This document shows, piece by piece, positions 1-7,606 of a stretch of 64,000 bases of DNA. The stretch comes from CAVQCJ01 sp963711005 (GTDB lineage Bacteria > Actinomycetota > Actinomycetes > Prado026). Location: the NCBI GenBank assembly GCA_963711005.1, contig CAVQCJ010000002.1:1550001-1614000 (forward strand), given 5' to 3'. The stretch's first letter is position 1; every line of letters begins with the position of its first letter. The notes under the pieces were generated by a model. It had not been told where the DNA came from. It ran no database searches and saw only the letters and a program-made list of their open reading frames with translations. The translations under genes and the position numbers were made by a program.

Positions 1-41
1 CGCACACGCTGGCCTACCTGCGGACGCTGGCCGCCGGCTGA
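1..41 (+). CDS. 3' end of an unidentified gene
   Basis: An open frame enters from the left edge and stops at a TGA at 39-41, leaving only about 12 residues (ending LRTLAAG). This is too little to identify. It ends just before a perfect inverted repeat that probably terminates it, and it converges on the minus-strand gene at 104-652. Confidence 0.5.
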   Translation, partial: HTLAYLRTLAAG

Positions 42-48
42 CGGCGAT

Positions 49-89
49 CGTGGCGCGCCGCAGGCCCCCAACGGCTGCGGCGCGCCACG
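49..89. terminator. perfect 15-bp inverted repeat between convergent genes
   Basis: Arms at 49-63 and 75-89 are exact reverse complements (core TGGCGCGCCGCAG) with an 11-base loop. The hairpin sits between the plus-strand gene ending at 41 and the minus-strand gene ending at 104, so it probably terminates both. There is no T run, which is usual in high-G+C actinomycetes. Confidence 0.75.
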
Positions 90-103
90 GCGCGGTCACG
101 GCG

Positions 104-652
104 TCAGACCCCGGCAGGCCACACCCGCTGGGCGACGACGATCCCCGCGCGGTCCCCGGCGGGGCTCCGGCCGACCCGGCGGACGAGCTCGTCGGCGAGC
201 CCCGCCAGGCTGCGCCGACGTCTCGTCCGTAGCGGGATCTGGGCCAGCAGCTCCGCCGGGGCGGCCTGCAGGAACGAGGCAGTGGTGGCGACCAGGACGT
301 CGCCGAACTCGGTCACGACGGACGACCGCCCTCCGTCGCGCGCGGCGGCGGACGCCTCGGTCCCCGTGTGCAGCACGTGCATGACCGACGGGGAGGCCAC
401 GTGCGCCGCCGAGCAGGTCCCGTCCGGCCCGAGCACCAGCCTGGTCCGGCTGCCGGTGGACGCGCCGTCCGCACCGGAGGCCTCGTCGTCCTCGGCGAGG
501 AGCACCTCGAGGTGGTCGCCCGCCCGGACGACCTGCACGCTGGCCCGCCGGCCGCGCGCCGACCAGACGTTCCAGCCGAGCAGCTCGTGGACGCGCCGCG
601 GCGGCAGGCGGTAGTAGGCGTCGGCCGGCCCCAGCGCCGGTGCCGTGCTCAC
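104..652 (-). CDS. unknown protein, possibly a degenerate PP2C/SpoIIE-like C-terminal domain
   Basis: A 182-aa protein from a GTG at 652. The start overlaps the TGA of the upstream STAS gene (GTGA), so the two are probably translationally coupled. I do not recognise the N-terminal half, which has an HELLGWNVWSARG patch. The last third follows the layout of the end of SpoIIE/RsbU phosphatases: a GDVLVATTASF strand where active enzymes have GDxLxLYTDGL, then a LADEL helix, then GDRAGIVVA where active enzymes have DDxxLLV. The two metal-binding aspartates would therefore be missing. If the resemblance is real, it is a catalytically dead phosphatase-like partner of the anti-anti-sigma factor. That is my inference; it is otherwise hypothetical. 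Confidence 0.6.
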   Translation of the reverse strand: MSTAPALGPADAYYRLPPRRVHELLGWNVWSARGRRASVQVVRAGDHLEVLLAEDDEASGADGASTGSRTRLVLGPDGTCSAAHVASPSVMHVLHTGTEASAAARDGGRSSVVTEFGDVLVATTASFLQAAPAELLAQIPLRTRRRRSLAGLADELVRRVGRSPAGDRAGIVVAQRVWPAGV

Positions 653-993
653 GCCCTCCCCCGCGCGGCGTCGTCCGGCGTCCGGCGCGTGTGCTCGGTG
701 CGGAACACCCGCCACAACCCGGTGCGACGCATCAGGTCGGTCACCTGACGGTTCGGGTTGACGAGCACGACCCCTCCGCCGCGTGCCCGGCAGGCCCGGT
801 GCGCGCTCAGCAGCGCGGCGAGCGCCGTCGAGCCCATCCGGGACGTGCCGGTGACATCGACCCGGATCGTCTGGGCCCCACCCAGCACCAGGTCGCGCAG
901 GTGCCACCGAAGGTCCGGAAGGCCGTCGGTGATCGCGTGGTCGTCGAGCACGACCACGGCCTGCTCGGGCAGGGCGTGAACGGTGGCCGTCAT
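649..993 (-). CDS. STAS-domain anti-sigma factor antagonist
   Basis: A 114-aa single STAS domain of the SpoIIAA/RsbV type. Such proteins bind an anti-sigma kinase when unphosphorylated and release a sigma factor. In the sequence, a beta strand IRVDVTGTSRMGSTALAAL ends in the usual phosphorylation helix; the DSSG motif reads GST, keeping one serine (about Ser55). The ATG at 993 is chosen because upstream in-frame residues look non-coding (basic, low complexity). A candidate stress-type promoter lies 65 bp upstream. The gene overlaps the next one by 4 bp. No RsbW-like kinase gene is visible in the window, so the partner is elsewhere or is the downstream gene. Confidence 0.82.
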   Translation of the reverse strand: MTATVHALPEQAVVVLDDHAITDGLPDLRWHLRDLVLGGAQTIRVDVTGTSRMGSTALAALLSAHRACRARGGGVVLVNPNRQVTDLMRRTGLWRVFRTEHTRRTPDDAARGRA

Positions 994-1057
994 GCGCAGC
1001 CGGCCTCCTCGCTGGTCTCGTGCGTACAGATCTCGTCCGGTGGTGACACCGCGGTCC

Positions 1058-1083
1058 CTACCCCCCACCGTGCGCAGCGAACC
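1058..1083 (-). promoter_or_regulatory. candidate SigB/SigF-type promoter for the STAS gene
   Basis: Reading the minus strand, GGTT (1083-1080) is followed after 16 bases by GGGTAG (1063-1058). This resembles the GTTT-N15/16-GGGTAT promoters used by SigB/SigF-group factors. It lies about 65 bp before the STAS start. The match is imperfect, so this is a candidate only. Confidence 0.3.
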
Positions 1084-1183
1084 TTGCAACCGTGCGTTCG
1101 CCCACTTTGCGGTCCTGTGACGAAGCCTCCGGGCGCCCGGAGGGCCGGGCCGAGCACCCCCGGGCCTGTGCGAGCATCGTCCG

Positions 1184-1897
1184 GTGGGAGTGCGGGTGCT
1201 GGTGGTGGAGGACGACGACCGGGTGCGTGCTGTGCTGGGCCTGGCGCTCGAGGACGAGGGCTACGAGGTGGCCGGGACCGCCAGCGCCGAGGAGGCCCTG
1301 GACACCTTCGCCGCCGTCGACCCGGACGTGATGCTCGTCGACCTGATGCTGGGCGGCATGTCAGGGTTCGACTGCATCCGTGAGGTGCGCCGCACCAGCG
1401 ACATCCCGATCGTGGTGGTCAGTGCGCGCGACGACACGCACGACATCGTCGCCGGCCTCGAGGTTGGCGCCGACGACTACCTGACGAAGCCGTTCCAGGT
1501 GAAGGAGATGACCGCGCGGCTGCGCGCGCTGCTTCGCCGCGCGCAGCACCGGTCGGACGTGACGTCCGAGGACGTCGGCGCGCTCGTGCTGGACGGCGTG
1601 GACCCGCTCGCGCCCCTGGTGCTGGCCACCGCGGCCGGCTGGGTGCGCCGCGGTGACGAGCCGGTGCACCTCACGTTGACCGAGTTCCGGCTGCTCAGCG
1701 AGCTGGCCGAGGCCGAAGGCCGGGTGCTCAGCCGCCAGCAGCTGCTTGAGCGGGTCTGGGACCACGGGTTCTTCGGTGACGAGCGCCTGGTCGACGTGCA
1801 CGTCCGCCGCCTGCGTACGAAGATCGAGAAGGACCCGGCCAACCCCGAGCTGCTGGTCACCGTGCGTGGCCTGGGCTACCGGTTCGACCGGCGATGA
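1184..1897 (+). CDS. OmpR/PhoB-family response regulator
   Basis: A 237-aa two-component regulator. The receiver domain (about residues 3-115) has the acidic pocket VVEDDD, the phospho-acceptor Asp53 in MLVDLMLG and the switch lysine in YLTKPFQ. The C-terminal winged helix (about 135-235) has the EFRLLSEL and VDVHVRRLRTKIE signatures. Start is a GTG at 1184; a second GTG six bases later is possible. The stop overlaps the kinase start (ATGA), so it is the first gene of a three-gene operon with its kinase and a GerMN lipoprotein. It resembles CseB-type regulators, but no sigE-like gene is present, so I do not assign that name. Confidence 0.93.
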   Translation: MGVRVLVVEDDDRVRAVLGLALEDEGYEVAGTASAEEALDTFAAVDPDVMLVDLMLGGMSGFDCIREVRRTSDIPIVVVSARDDTHDIVAGLEVGADDYLTKPFQVKEMTARLRALLRRAQHRSDVTSEDVGALVLDGVDPLAPLVLATAAGWVRRGDEPVHLTLTEFRLLSELAEAEGRVLSRQQLLERVWDHGFFGDERLVDVHVRRLRTKIEKDPANPELLVTVRGLGYRFDRR

Positions 1898-3258
1898 CCC
1901 TGCGGCCCCGGTCGTTGCGGGCCCGGACGATCCTGTACCTGGGCGCGGGGACGCTGCTCGTCGCGGTGCTGTTCGCCGTCGCGACCTACGTGCTGGCGCG
2001 CAGCTACCTGCTGGAGGCGCGGGTCCAGGGCGTGCAGCGGCGGGCGGCGATCGACGCGCGGCTGACCACCTCCCGGCTGGAGACGCCCGGAACCGACGCG
2101 GGCGACGTGCTCAACGCCCTCGACCCGCTGTCCGCCTCGGCGGTCCTGATCCACCGGACCGGGAGATGGTTCTCCTCGTCGCTCGACGTCGGCGCCGACG
2201 CGGTCCCCGGCGCGCTCGTGCGGATGTCGTCCGGCGGCTCGGCCGGCTACCAGGTGGTGGCCGGGCCGCAGGGGGACGTGATCGTCGTGGGCATCCCGCT
2301 GCCCAGGGTCGGCGGCGAGCTGTACGAGGTCGCGCCGCTGGACGACCTGGTCCGGAGCCTCAACATCCTCGGCCTGATCCTGCTGATCGGGACGGTCTTC
2401 GCCGCCGCGGCCGGGGTGGGCATCGGCGTGTGGTCCAGCCGGCGGGTGCTCGAGCCGCTGGACGGCGTGGCCACCGCGGCGGCGCTGATCGCCGGCGGCC
2501 AGCTGTCCCGCCGGCTCGAGCCGACGGACGACCCCGACCTGGTGACGATCGTCGGGTCCTTCAACAGCATGGTGGACGCGCTGCAGAGCCGGATCGAGCG
2601 GGACGCGTCGTTCGCCGCGGACGTCAGCCACGAGCTGCGCACCCCGCTGACCACACTGGTGGCCGCGGTCGACCTGCTGCAGGCAAGGTCGGAACTGATG
2701 ACGGCGGCGCAGCGGCAGGCCCTCGACCTGACCTCGGCCGAGCTGGACCGGTTCCGCCGGCTGCTGGACGAGCTGATCGAGCTGGCCCGCTTCGACGCCG
2801 GGCTGCCCGACCAGCATCTGCAGCCGGTGGACCTGCGCTGCCTGGTCGAGCAGTCGCTGGCGATGCGCGGCCTGCCGGCGACGCTCGCCCACGGCGATGC
2901 CGAGCTCCTGGTCAACGTCGACCGGGCAAGGCTGGAGCGCGCGTTCGCGAACCTCGTGGAGAACGCCGACCGTTACGGCGGCGGCGTCGTCGGCGTGGAG
3001 GTGGCCCGGGACGGGACCGGGGCCACCGTGCTGGTCGACGACGCGGGTCCAGGGGTCCCGCTCGGCGACCGGGAACGGGTGTTCGCACGGTTCGCGACCA
3101 GCGGCGGCTCCCGCGGGTCGACGCGCGGGACCGGGCTGGGCCTGGCCATCGTGAAGGAGACCGCGACGTCGCTCGGCGGCGAGGTCTGGTGCACCGAGCG
3201 CCCCGGCGGGGGAGCCCGGTTCGTGCTCTGGCTGCCCACCGTCGAGGTGCCGGCATGA
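1894..3258 (+). CDS. sensor histidine kinase (HAMP-HisKA-HATPase)
   Basis: A 454-aa membrane kinase that should phosphorylate the upstream regulator. Order: transmembrane helix 1 (about 12-36), a 115-residue extracytoplasmic sensor, transmembrane helix 2 (about 156-180), HAMP, then HisKA with FAADVSHELRTPL (His246). The ATPase domain has an N box NLVENADRYG, G1 DDAGPGVP and G2 GTGLGLAIVKE, all intact. The start overlaps the regulator stop and its own stop overlaps the lipoprotein start, so all three proteins should be made together. The ligand cannot be told from the sequence. Confidence 0.93.
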   Translation: MTLRPRSLRARTILYLGAGTLLVAVLFAVATYVLARSYLLEARVQGVQRRAAIDARLTTSRLETPGTDAGDVLNALDPLSASAVLIHRTGRWFSSSLDVGADAVPGALVRMSSGGSAGYQVVAGPQGDVIVVGIPLPRVGGELYEVAPLDDLVRSLNILGLILLIGTVFAAAAGVGIGVWSSRRVLEPLDGVATAAALIAGGQLSRRLEPTDDPDLVTIVGSFNSMVDALQSRIERDASFAADVSHELRTPLTTLVAAVDLLQARSELMTAAQRQALDLTSAELDRFRRLLDELIELARFDAGLPDQHLQPVDLRCLVEQSLAMRGLPATLAHGDAELLVNVDRARLERAFANLVENADRYGGGVVGVEVARDGTGATVLVDDAGPGVPLGDRERVFARFATSGGSRGSTRGTGLGLAIVKETATSLGGEVWCTERPGGGARFVLWLPTVEVPA

Positions 3259-3854
3259 GCCGCGGCGCTCTCGGCACTGTCGGCGTTCTCGGTCCTGTCG
3301 GCGTTCTGCTGTCGGCGCTGGTGCTCTCGGGCTGCGGGTTGCCCACGATGGACGAGCCGGTCGCGATCACCCAGCCCGCGCTACCGACCCGTACGGCCCA
3401 GGGCACCGCCAGTGGTTCGGTGCCGACAGGGGCGCCCGCCGAGCTGTTCTTCGTCTCCGGCGGCAAGAAGCTGCAGGCGGTGCGGCGCGAGCATGTGTCC
3501 GGTACCCCGGAGCAGCTCATCGACCAGGCGCTGCAGGAGCTGGTCGCGGGCCCGGACGACACCGAGCTCAGCGCCGGACTCTCGACCGCGATCCCGCCCG
3601 GGCTCACGCTGCGCCTGGCCAGCCTGACCGGCGGGAATGCCGTCGTCGACCTCATGGGCACCGACCCGGGGCCGGCCGCTGACCAGGCTCACCTGGCGAC
3701 CGGTCAGGTCGTGCTGACGCTGACCGCCCTGCCGGTGGTCGACAGCGTGCTGCTCACCCGCAACGGCCGCCGGCTGGAGGCGGCGCTGCCCGACGGGGAG
3801 CTGACCGCACTACCGCTCACCGAGCGGGACTTCGCCGTGCTCGAGCAGCACTAG
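3255..3854 (+). CDS. GerMN-domain lipoprotein, third gene of a two-component operon
   Basis: A 199-aa protein with a short hydrophobic signal and the lipobox LVLSGC (Cys27), so it should be anchored on the outer face of the membrane. After a linker, residues 60-190 look like a single GerMN (sporulation/spore germination) domain: ELFFVSGGKKLQAV, a helix QLIDQALQELVAGP, then VVDLMG and the VVLTLTALPVVDSVLLTRNG strands. GerMN lipoproteins such as LpqB accompany the MtrAB system and modulate MtrB. Here the domain is alone, without the LpqB beta-propeller. Role as a modulator of the adjacent kinase is inferred from the ATGA overlap. The stop overlaps tail-to-tail with the LamG gene (CTAG). Confidence 0.85.
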   Translation: MSRGALGTVGVLGPVGVLLSALVLSGCGLPTMDEPVAITQPALPTRTAQGTASGSVPTGAPAELFFVSGGKKLQAVRREHVSGTPEQLIDQALQELVAGPDDTELSAGLSTAIPPGLTLRLASLTGGNAVVDLMGTDPGPAADQAHLATGQVVLTLTALPVVDSVLLTRNGRRLEAALPDGELTALPLTERDFAVLEQH

Positions 3855-4540
3855 CTCGTCTGGATCTGCACGTAGTCGATCTGGCCGACCCAGTAGTCGC
3901 AGGTGACCGTGATCTGGTCGCAGGTGCTCTTGCCGGCGATCGAGAGCACCTTCGTGTTCGAGATGGTGCCGGTCGCGTGCTTGAGCGTCGCCACCAGCGC
4001 GCCGTCCACGGTCATCGTCACCTGGGTCGCCGTGCGCGTGCAGTTGATCACGTGCCACTGGCCGTTGTTCAGTGTGGTGGGTGAACCCACTCCCGCGTTG
4101 CCGCTCGAGCCACGGAACAGGCACTGCACCTTCCCGCCGGGCGCCTGCCACTTGAAGTAACCGCCGGTCGTACCCGACTGGCCCTTCTGGATGATGTTGC
4201 CGAAGGAGTTCGTCCACTTCAGCCGGATCGTGACGCTGAAGTCGCGGGTGCCGGGGTTGAGCTGCGAGCTCGTCACCGTGTCGATGTGACCCGGGTGGGC
4301 GGGTGGCGTGTTCGGCTTGAGGAAGTTGAACGTGTGCACCGCCCCGTTCTTGACGACCTCGCTGCCGATCGTGCCGTTGATCCCGTGCCCGCTGGAGTCG
4401 ACGAGCGTCGTCCCGCTGGTCTCGTTCATGTTCCACAGCGCCAGCGTCGTCATCGTGGCCGCTGTGGCTGGTGGGGTGAGAGCCAGGCTGGTGAGTGCGA
4501 CGGCAGCCCCCGCTGCCACGACGACGCGCAGTGATCGCAT
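3851..4540 (-). CDS. secreted LamG/concanavalin A-like domain protein
   Basis: A 229-aa exported protein. A signal peptide (about 1-28, ending PATAA) is followed by one LamG/laminin_G_3 jelly-roll domain: ALWNMNETSGTTLVDSSG at the start, then RDFSVTIRLKW, GQWHVINCTRT and VTMTVDGAL strands, ending at the WVGQIDYVQIQ strand. Two cysteines near the C-terminus (STCDQITVTCDYW) could form a disulfide. No catalytic residues are evident, so it is probably a carbohydrate- or surface-binding protein. It is transcribed alone, from a candidate promoter near 4615-4642. Confidence 0.85.
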   Translation of the reverse strand: MRSLRVVVAAGAAVALTSLALTPPATAATMTTLALWNMNETSGTTLVDSSGHGINGTIGSEVVKNGAVHTFNFLKPNTPPAHPGHIDTVTSSQLNPGTRDFSVTIRLKWTNSFGNIIQKGQSGTTGGYFKWQAPGGKVQCLFRGSSGNAGVGSPTTLNNGQWHVINCTRTATQVTMTVDGALVATLKHATGTISNTKVLSIAGKSTCDQITVTCDYWVGQIDYVQIQTS

Positions 4541-4614
4541 GGACGTCCCCTCCGCAACAGCGGGCGTTCCCCGTCGCCCGATGCCACCGGCCCCTCCGGC
4601 GGCGGACTGCCGTC

Positions 4615-4642
4615 ACGCTACCCACGCATCGACGTTGCACAA
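4615..4642 (-). promoter_or_regulatory. candidate promoter of the LamG gene
   Basis: On the minus strand TTGTGC (4642-4637) is followed after 16 bases by TAGCGT (4620-4615), about 75 bp before the start at 4540. It lies in a 214-bp intergenic stretch that is locally AT-richer than its surroundings. I see nothing else in that stretch apart from a weak CCGCA/TGCGG hairpin near 4674-4690. Confidence 0.3.
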
Positions 4643-4742
4643 AGACTTGTCATGACCATGCAATGAAAGACTCCGCAGCGTGACTGCGGTTCCGGCGAGC
4701 GCGGCTGCACCGGCCGCGATGGAGCTGCGCCGGGCAAGCGCC

Positions 4743-4766
4743 CGCCGGCAGCGGCTAGTGCCGGCG
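4743..4766. terminator. hairpin at the lacI-family stop codon
   Basis: Arms CGCCGGC (4743-4749) and GCCGGCG (4760-4766) pair exactly around the TAG stop of the LacI gene, which reads leftwards. It is a short intrinsic-terminator candidate. Confidence 0.4.
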
Positions 4767-5828
4767 CCGAGCTGGGCGGGGCGGCGGTGCGCTGCTCCCG
4801 CGGACGACCAGCTCGGCCGTGATCCGCGGCGACCGGACGTCCTGGCCGGCCACGAGCTGCAGCGCCATCCGGGCGGCCGCCTGGCCCTGCTCGTACAGGG
4901 ACTGCGAGACCGTCGTCAGCGCGGGCTCTGAGCGGGCCGCCTCGGGGATGTCGTCGAAGCCGACGACAGACAGGTCGCGCGGCACCCGATGGCCCAGCCC
5001 GTCGGCCGCGTCCAGCGCCGCCAGCGCCAGCACGTCGGTCACCGCGAACAACGCGGTCGGCCGGGTGGCGGCGGGCCGGTCGAGCAGCTCGCGCGCGGCC
5101 CGCACGCCTGCCTCGGCCGTGTTGCCCGTGGCCCCGGCGACCAGCACGTGCTCGTCGGGCACGCCGGCCGCGGTGAGCTCGCGGACGAACCCCTCGACCC
5201 GCTCCTTGCTGCCGAGCCGGACTGGCACGGCGCTGCCGAGCGGCGCGGCCGGGTCCCGGCCCGGCAGCGCGACCACCCCGAACCGGGCATGCCCCAGCTC
5301 GAGGAGGTGCCGCGCCGCCAGCGCGCCGGCCCTGCGGTTGTCGATCCCGACGAACGGGACGCCGGGCAGGCGCGGGCTGCCGGCCGTGACGACCGGCAGC
5401 CGGCGGGCGGTGACGGCGGTGACCGCCGGGTCGGCCGCACCCATCGAGCACACGACGAAGGCGTCCACCAGGGCGTTGCGGACCAGGGATCCGTCCAGGT
5501 CCGCCTCGGCCGGCACCAGCAGGGCCGCTTGGCCGGCCGCGCCGAGCTCGGTCGCGAGCCCGCGCATGAACGACACGAGCCCGGGGTCGGTGAACGCCGT
5601 CGGCAGCCGCTCGGTGAGCAGCACGCCGACGGTGTCCACGCGCCGTCTGCGCAGCGAACGGCCGGCCGGGTCGGGCCCGGGGTAGCCCAGCGCGGCGGCC
5701 ACCGCCAGCACCCGCTCGCGGGTCGCCGCGGACAGCTGGTCCGGGCGGTTGTAGGCGTTGGACACCGTCATCCGGGACACCCCGGCAGCCGCTGCCACGG
5801 TGTCCAGAGTGGGTCGGTCCGTCGTCAT
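4755..5828 (-). CDS. LacI-family transcriptional repressor
   Basis: A 357-aa LacI/GalR regulator. The N-terminal helix-turn-helix reads LDTVAAAAGVSRMTVSNAYN, with the hinge helix near residue 50 (AAALGYPGPDP). The rest is a periplasmic-binding-protein-like sugar sensor: VGVLLTER, FVGIDNRRAG, TALFAVTDVLALA and LSVVGFDDIPEA. It is divergent from the SWEET-like transporter, with a palindromic site in the 88-bp gap, so it probably represses that gene and itself. The likely effector is a sugar. The ATG at 5828 places the DNA-binding domain exactly at the N-terminus. Confidence 0.93.
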   Translation of the reverse strand: MTTDRPTLDTVAAAAGVSRMTVSNAYNRPDQLSAATRERVLAVAAALGYPGPDPAGRSLRRRRVDTVGVLLTERLPTAFTDPGLVSFMRGLATELGAAGQAALLVPAEADLDGSLVRNALVDAFVVCSMGAADPAVTAVTARRLPVVTAGSPRLPGVPFVGIDNRRAGALAARHLLELGHARFGVVALPGRDPAAPLGSAVPVRLGSKERVEGFVRELTAAGVPDEHVLVAGATGNTAEAGVRAARELLDRPAATRPTALFAVTDVLALAALDAADGLGHRVPRDLSVVGFDDIPEAARSEPALTTVSQSLYEQGQAAARMALQLVAGQDVRSPRITAELVVRGSSAPPPRPARRRH

Positions 5829-5862
5829 CGGCGAACCCTTCTTCCGTCCGGCGGCGCGCGTG

Positions 5863-5891
5863 CTGTATCGTTCCAGACTGTATCAATACAG
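5863..5891. promoter_or_regulatory. putative LacI-family operator between divergent genes
   Basis: CTGTAT-CA-ATACAG at 5878-5891 is a 14-bp palindrome with perfect 6-bp arms, preceded by another CTGTATC at 5863-5869 (15 bp centre-to-centre). It is the AT-rich part of the gap between the repressor start (5828) and the transporter start (5917). It is probably the repressor site and may also hold the -10 regions. Confidence 0.55.
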
Positions 5892-5916
5892 AACCGTGTG
5901 AAGTGAGCCGCCCGCC

Positions 5917-6573
5917 GTGCCCGTACTCTCCGCGCATGATGTCCACGATGTCGCCGTCTGCCTCGCCTACGTCGGCGCCACCCTGGGCGTGGCCATGGTG
6001 GTCCCGCAGATCGTCCGCACGGTCCGGCACCCGGACCTGGCCGGCGTCTCGCCCGTGTCGTGGGGGCTGACCGCGCTCGGCTGCCTGTCCTGGCTGACGT
6101 ACGGCGTCCGGACCGCGACCGTTCCGCAGATCCCCGGCAACGTCCTGCTGGTCAGCGGGGCGGTGACGGTGGCGTTGCTCGTCCCCAGCCCGATGTCCCG
6201 CTCGCGCCGGGCGCTGGTCCTGGCGGCGGCGGCTGTGGGCGTCGTCGCGGTGGCGTTCGCGATCCCGGCGGCCTCCGTCGGGTACCTGGCGGTGTCCGTC
6301 GGGCTGGTTTCGGCGTGGCCGCAGGTGTTCGACTCCCTGGCCCGCTGGCGGTCCGGGGGCGGGACGTCGGGGGTGTCGATCACGACGTGGTCGATCAAAG
6401 TGGTCTCGCAGACCTGCTGGCTGGTCTACGCGGTCGTGACCAGGCAGACCCCGGTCGTGGTCAGCGCGAGCGTGGCGCTGACCACGGCGCTCGCACTCGT
6501 CGCCGTGGAGTCCTCGCGCCGGCTGACCGGGTCCCGGCGCTCCTCGACCGCGGGCGTGCTCAGCGCCGCATGA
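5917..6573 (+). CDS. seven-helix SWEET-like (PQ-loop) transporter
   Basis: A 218-aa integral membrane protein with two PQ-loop units in one chain. Unit 1 has VVPQIVRT (Pro30-Gln31) in helix 1 followed by two helices. A linker helix (about 100-118) connects to unit 2 with AWPQVFDS (Pro135-Gln136). That gives about seven helices in a 3-1-3 order, as in eukaryotic SWEET sugar uniporters; most bacterial members (SemiSWEETs) are about 90-residue single units that dimerise. The divergent LacI-type regulator supports a sugar or related substrate. Start is a GTG at 5917. The last 14 bases overlap the end of the convergent LPXTG gene. Confidence 0.82.
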   Translation: MPVLSAHDVHDVAVCLAYVGATLGVAMVVPQIVRTVRHPDLAGVSPVSWGLTALGCLSWLTYGVRTATVPQIPGNVLLVSGAVTVALLVPSPMSRSRRALVLAAAAVGVVAVAFAIPAASVGYLAVSVGLVSAWPQVFDSLARWRSGGGTSGVSITTWSIKVVSQTCWLVYAVVTRQTPVVVSASVALTTALALVAVESSRRLTGSRRSSTAGVLSAA

Positions 6574-7081
6574 GTCCTGTCGCGGGCCTGCGGCGGCTCG
6601 TGACCAGGAGCAGCGAACCGGCCAGCACCAGCAGGACGCCGGCTCCGGCCGACAGGGTCAGCTCCGGACCCGCTCCGGTGCGGGGCAGGCCGGACACCGT
6701 GAAACTGACCGAACGGTACTTGAAGAGCGCACCCTCGGCCTGGGCGCTGGCCATGCAGAACGCGTCGACGTGGGCCGGGCCGGGCGTTGCGCTCGAGCCG
6801 ACGTGCAGGACGCCGTGCCAGCTGCCCGATGCGGTCGCGGTGAAGCGGCCCTTCGCCACCACCCGCGACCCCTGGACCAGGGTGACCTCCGCCAGCGGGG
6901 CTCCCGTGACGCCGGCGGGGAGCCGGCACACCGTGACCGAACGCACCGAGATCGTCGTGCCGGCGCCGCCGGACTTCGGGCTCACCGTGAAGCTGGGTGA
7001 CGCCGCAACCGCCGACAGCGGCCAGCCCACCAGCATCGGGACGGCTACTGCCGCGACGACCCACACTCCGCGAGCACGCAT
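6560..7081 (-). CDS. LPXTG-anchored surface protein
   Basis: A 173-aa cell-wall protein. N-terminal signal peptide (about 1-27), an Ig-like/beta-rich body (SFTVSPKSGGAGTTISV, two cysteines), and a C-terminal sorting signal: LPRTG, a hydrophobic stretch LLVLAGSLLLV and a basic tail RRR. A sortase should attach it to peptidoglycan. The ATG at 7081 has GGAAGGGG at a good distance; an upstream GTG (7087) is too close to it. It lies 42 bp downstream of the lipoprotein gene in the same direction. No sortase gene is in the window. Confidence 0.8.
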   Translation of the reverse strand: MRARGVWVVAAVAVPMLVGWPLSAVAASPSFTVSPKSGGAGTTISVRSVTVCRLPAGVTGAPLAEVTLVQGSRVVAKGRFTATASGSWHGVLHVGSSATPGPAHVDAFCMASAQAEGALFKYRSVSFTVSGLPRTGAGPELTLSAGAGVLLVLAGSLLLVTSRRRPATGLMRR

Positions 7082-7123
7082 GGCCACACCCCTTCCGCTC
7101 GGCCGATGATCGCACCGAAACCG

Positions 7124-7606
7124 TCAGAGCGCCTTGTGCCCGACCGAGAGCTCGACGACCCAACCGTTCTTCTCCAACGTGGCAGCCGTGAAGGTGGCCG
7201 TCGTGACCGTCGAGACCGTCACGACGTAGGCGGCTTCGGACGGCAGGCCCGTGACCGTGAAGGGGTAGCGGACGCCGTGCATGGACAGCACGCCGTCCTG
7301 CAGTCGACCGGTACCGACCCTCACTCCGGAGGCGGAGGTCACGGTGACCGGTGCGCCGGGCGCCAGCCCTTCGTAGGGTGCGGTCAGCGGGTCGGTGCAC
7401 GGGAGCTGTGTCCCGCCCTGGAGGTCGGAGAAGGAGTCCTCGAACGTCCTCGACGGATCGCACACGGGTATCCCGACCGCGAGATCGGCCACCACCAGCT
7501 GCCCGGTGAGGGTGTGGGTGGGCGGATGCGTGGGCTGGGGGGTGGCCGAGCCCGAAGCGCAGGCCGACAGGACGACCCCGCACACCGCAGCCCAGAGCCG
7601 GGTCAC
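7124..7606 (-). CDS. small lipoprotein of unknown function
   Basis: A 160-aa protein from a GTG at 7606 with the lipobox VVLSAC (Cys16), then a Thr/Pro linker and a compact beta-rich domain (TLTGQLVVADLAV, VTVTSASGVRVGTGRL, VRYPFTVTGLPSE). It overlaps the carnitine dehydrogenase stop, so it may be the tail of the carnitine operon, though its look suggests an unrelated envelope gene. I do not recognise the fold. Confidence 0.72.
   Translation of the reverse strand: MTRLWAAVCGVVLSACASGSATPQPTHPPTHTLTGQLVVADLAVGIPVCDPSRTFEDSFSDLQGGTQLPCTDPLTAPYEGLAPGAPVTVTSASGVRVGTGRLQDGVLSMHGVRYPFTVTGLPSEAAYVVTVSTVTTATFTAATLEKNGWVVELSVGHKAL

Noticed and set aside
1184..3258. CseB/CseC naming for the first two-component pair
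   Set aside because: There is no sigE or cseA gene, and the third gene is a GerMN lipoprotein, more like the mtrAB-lpqB order.
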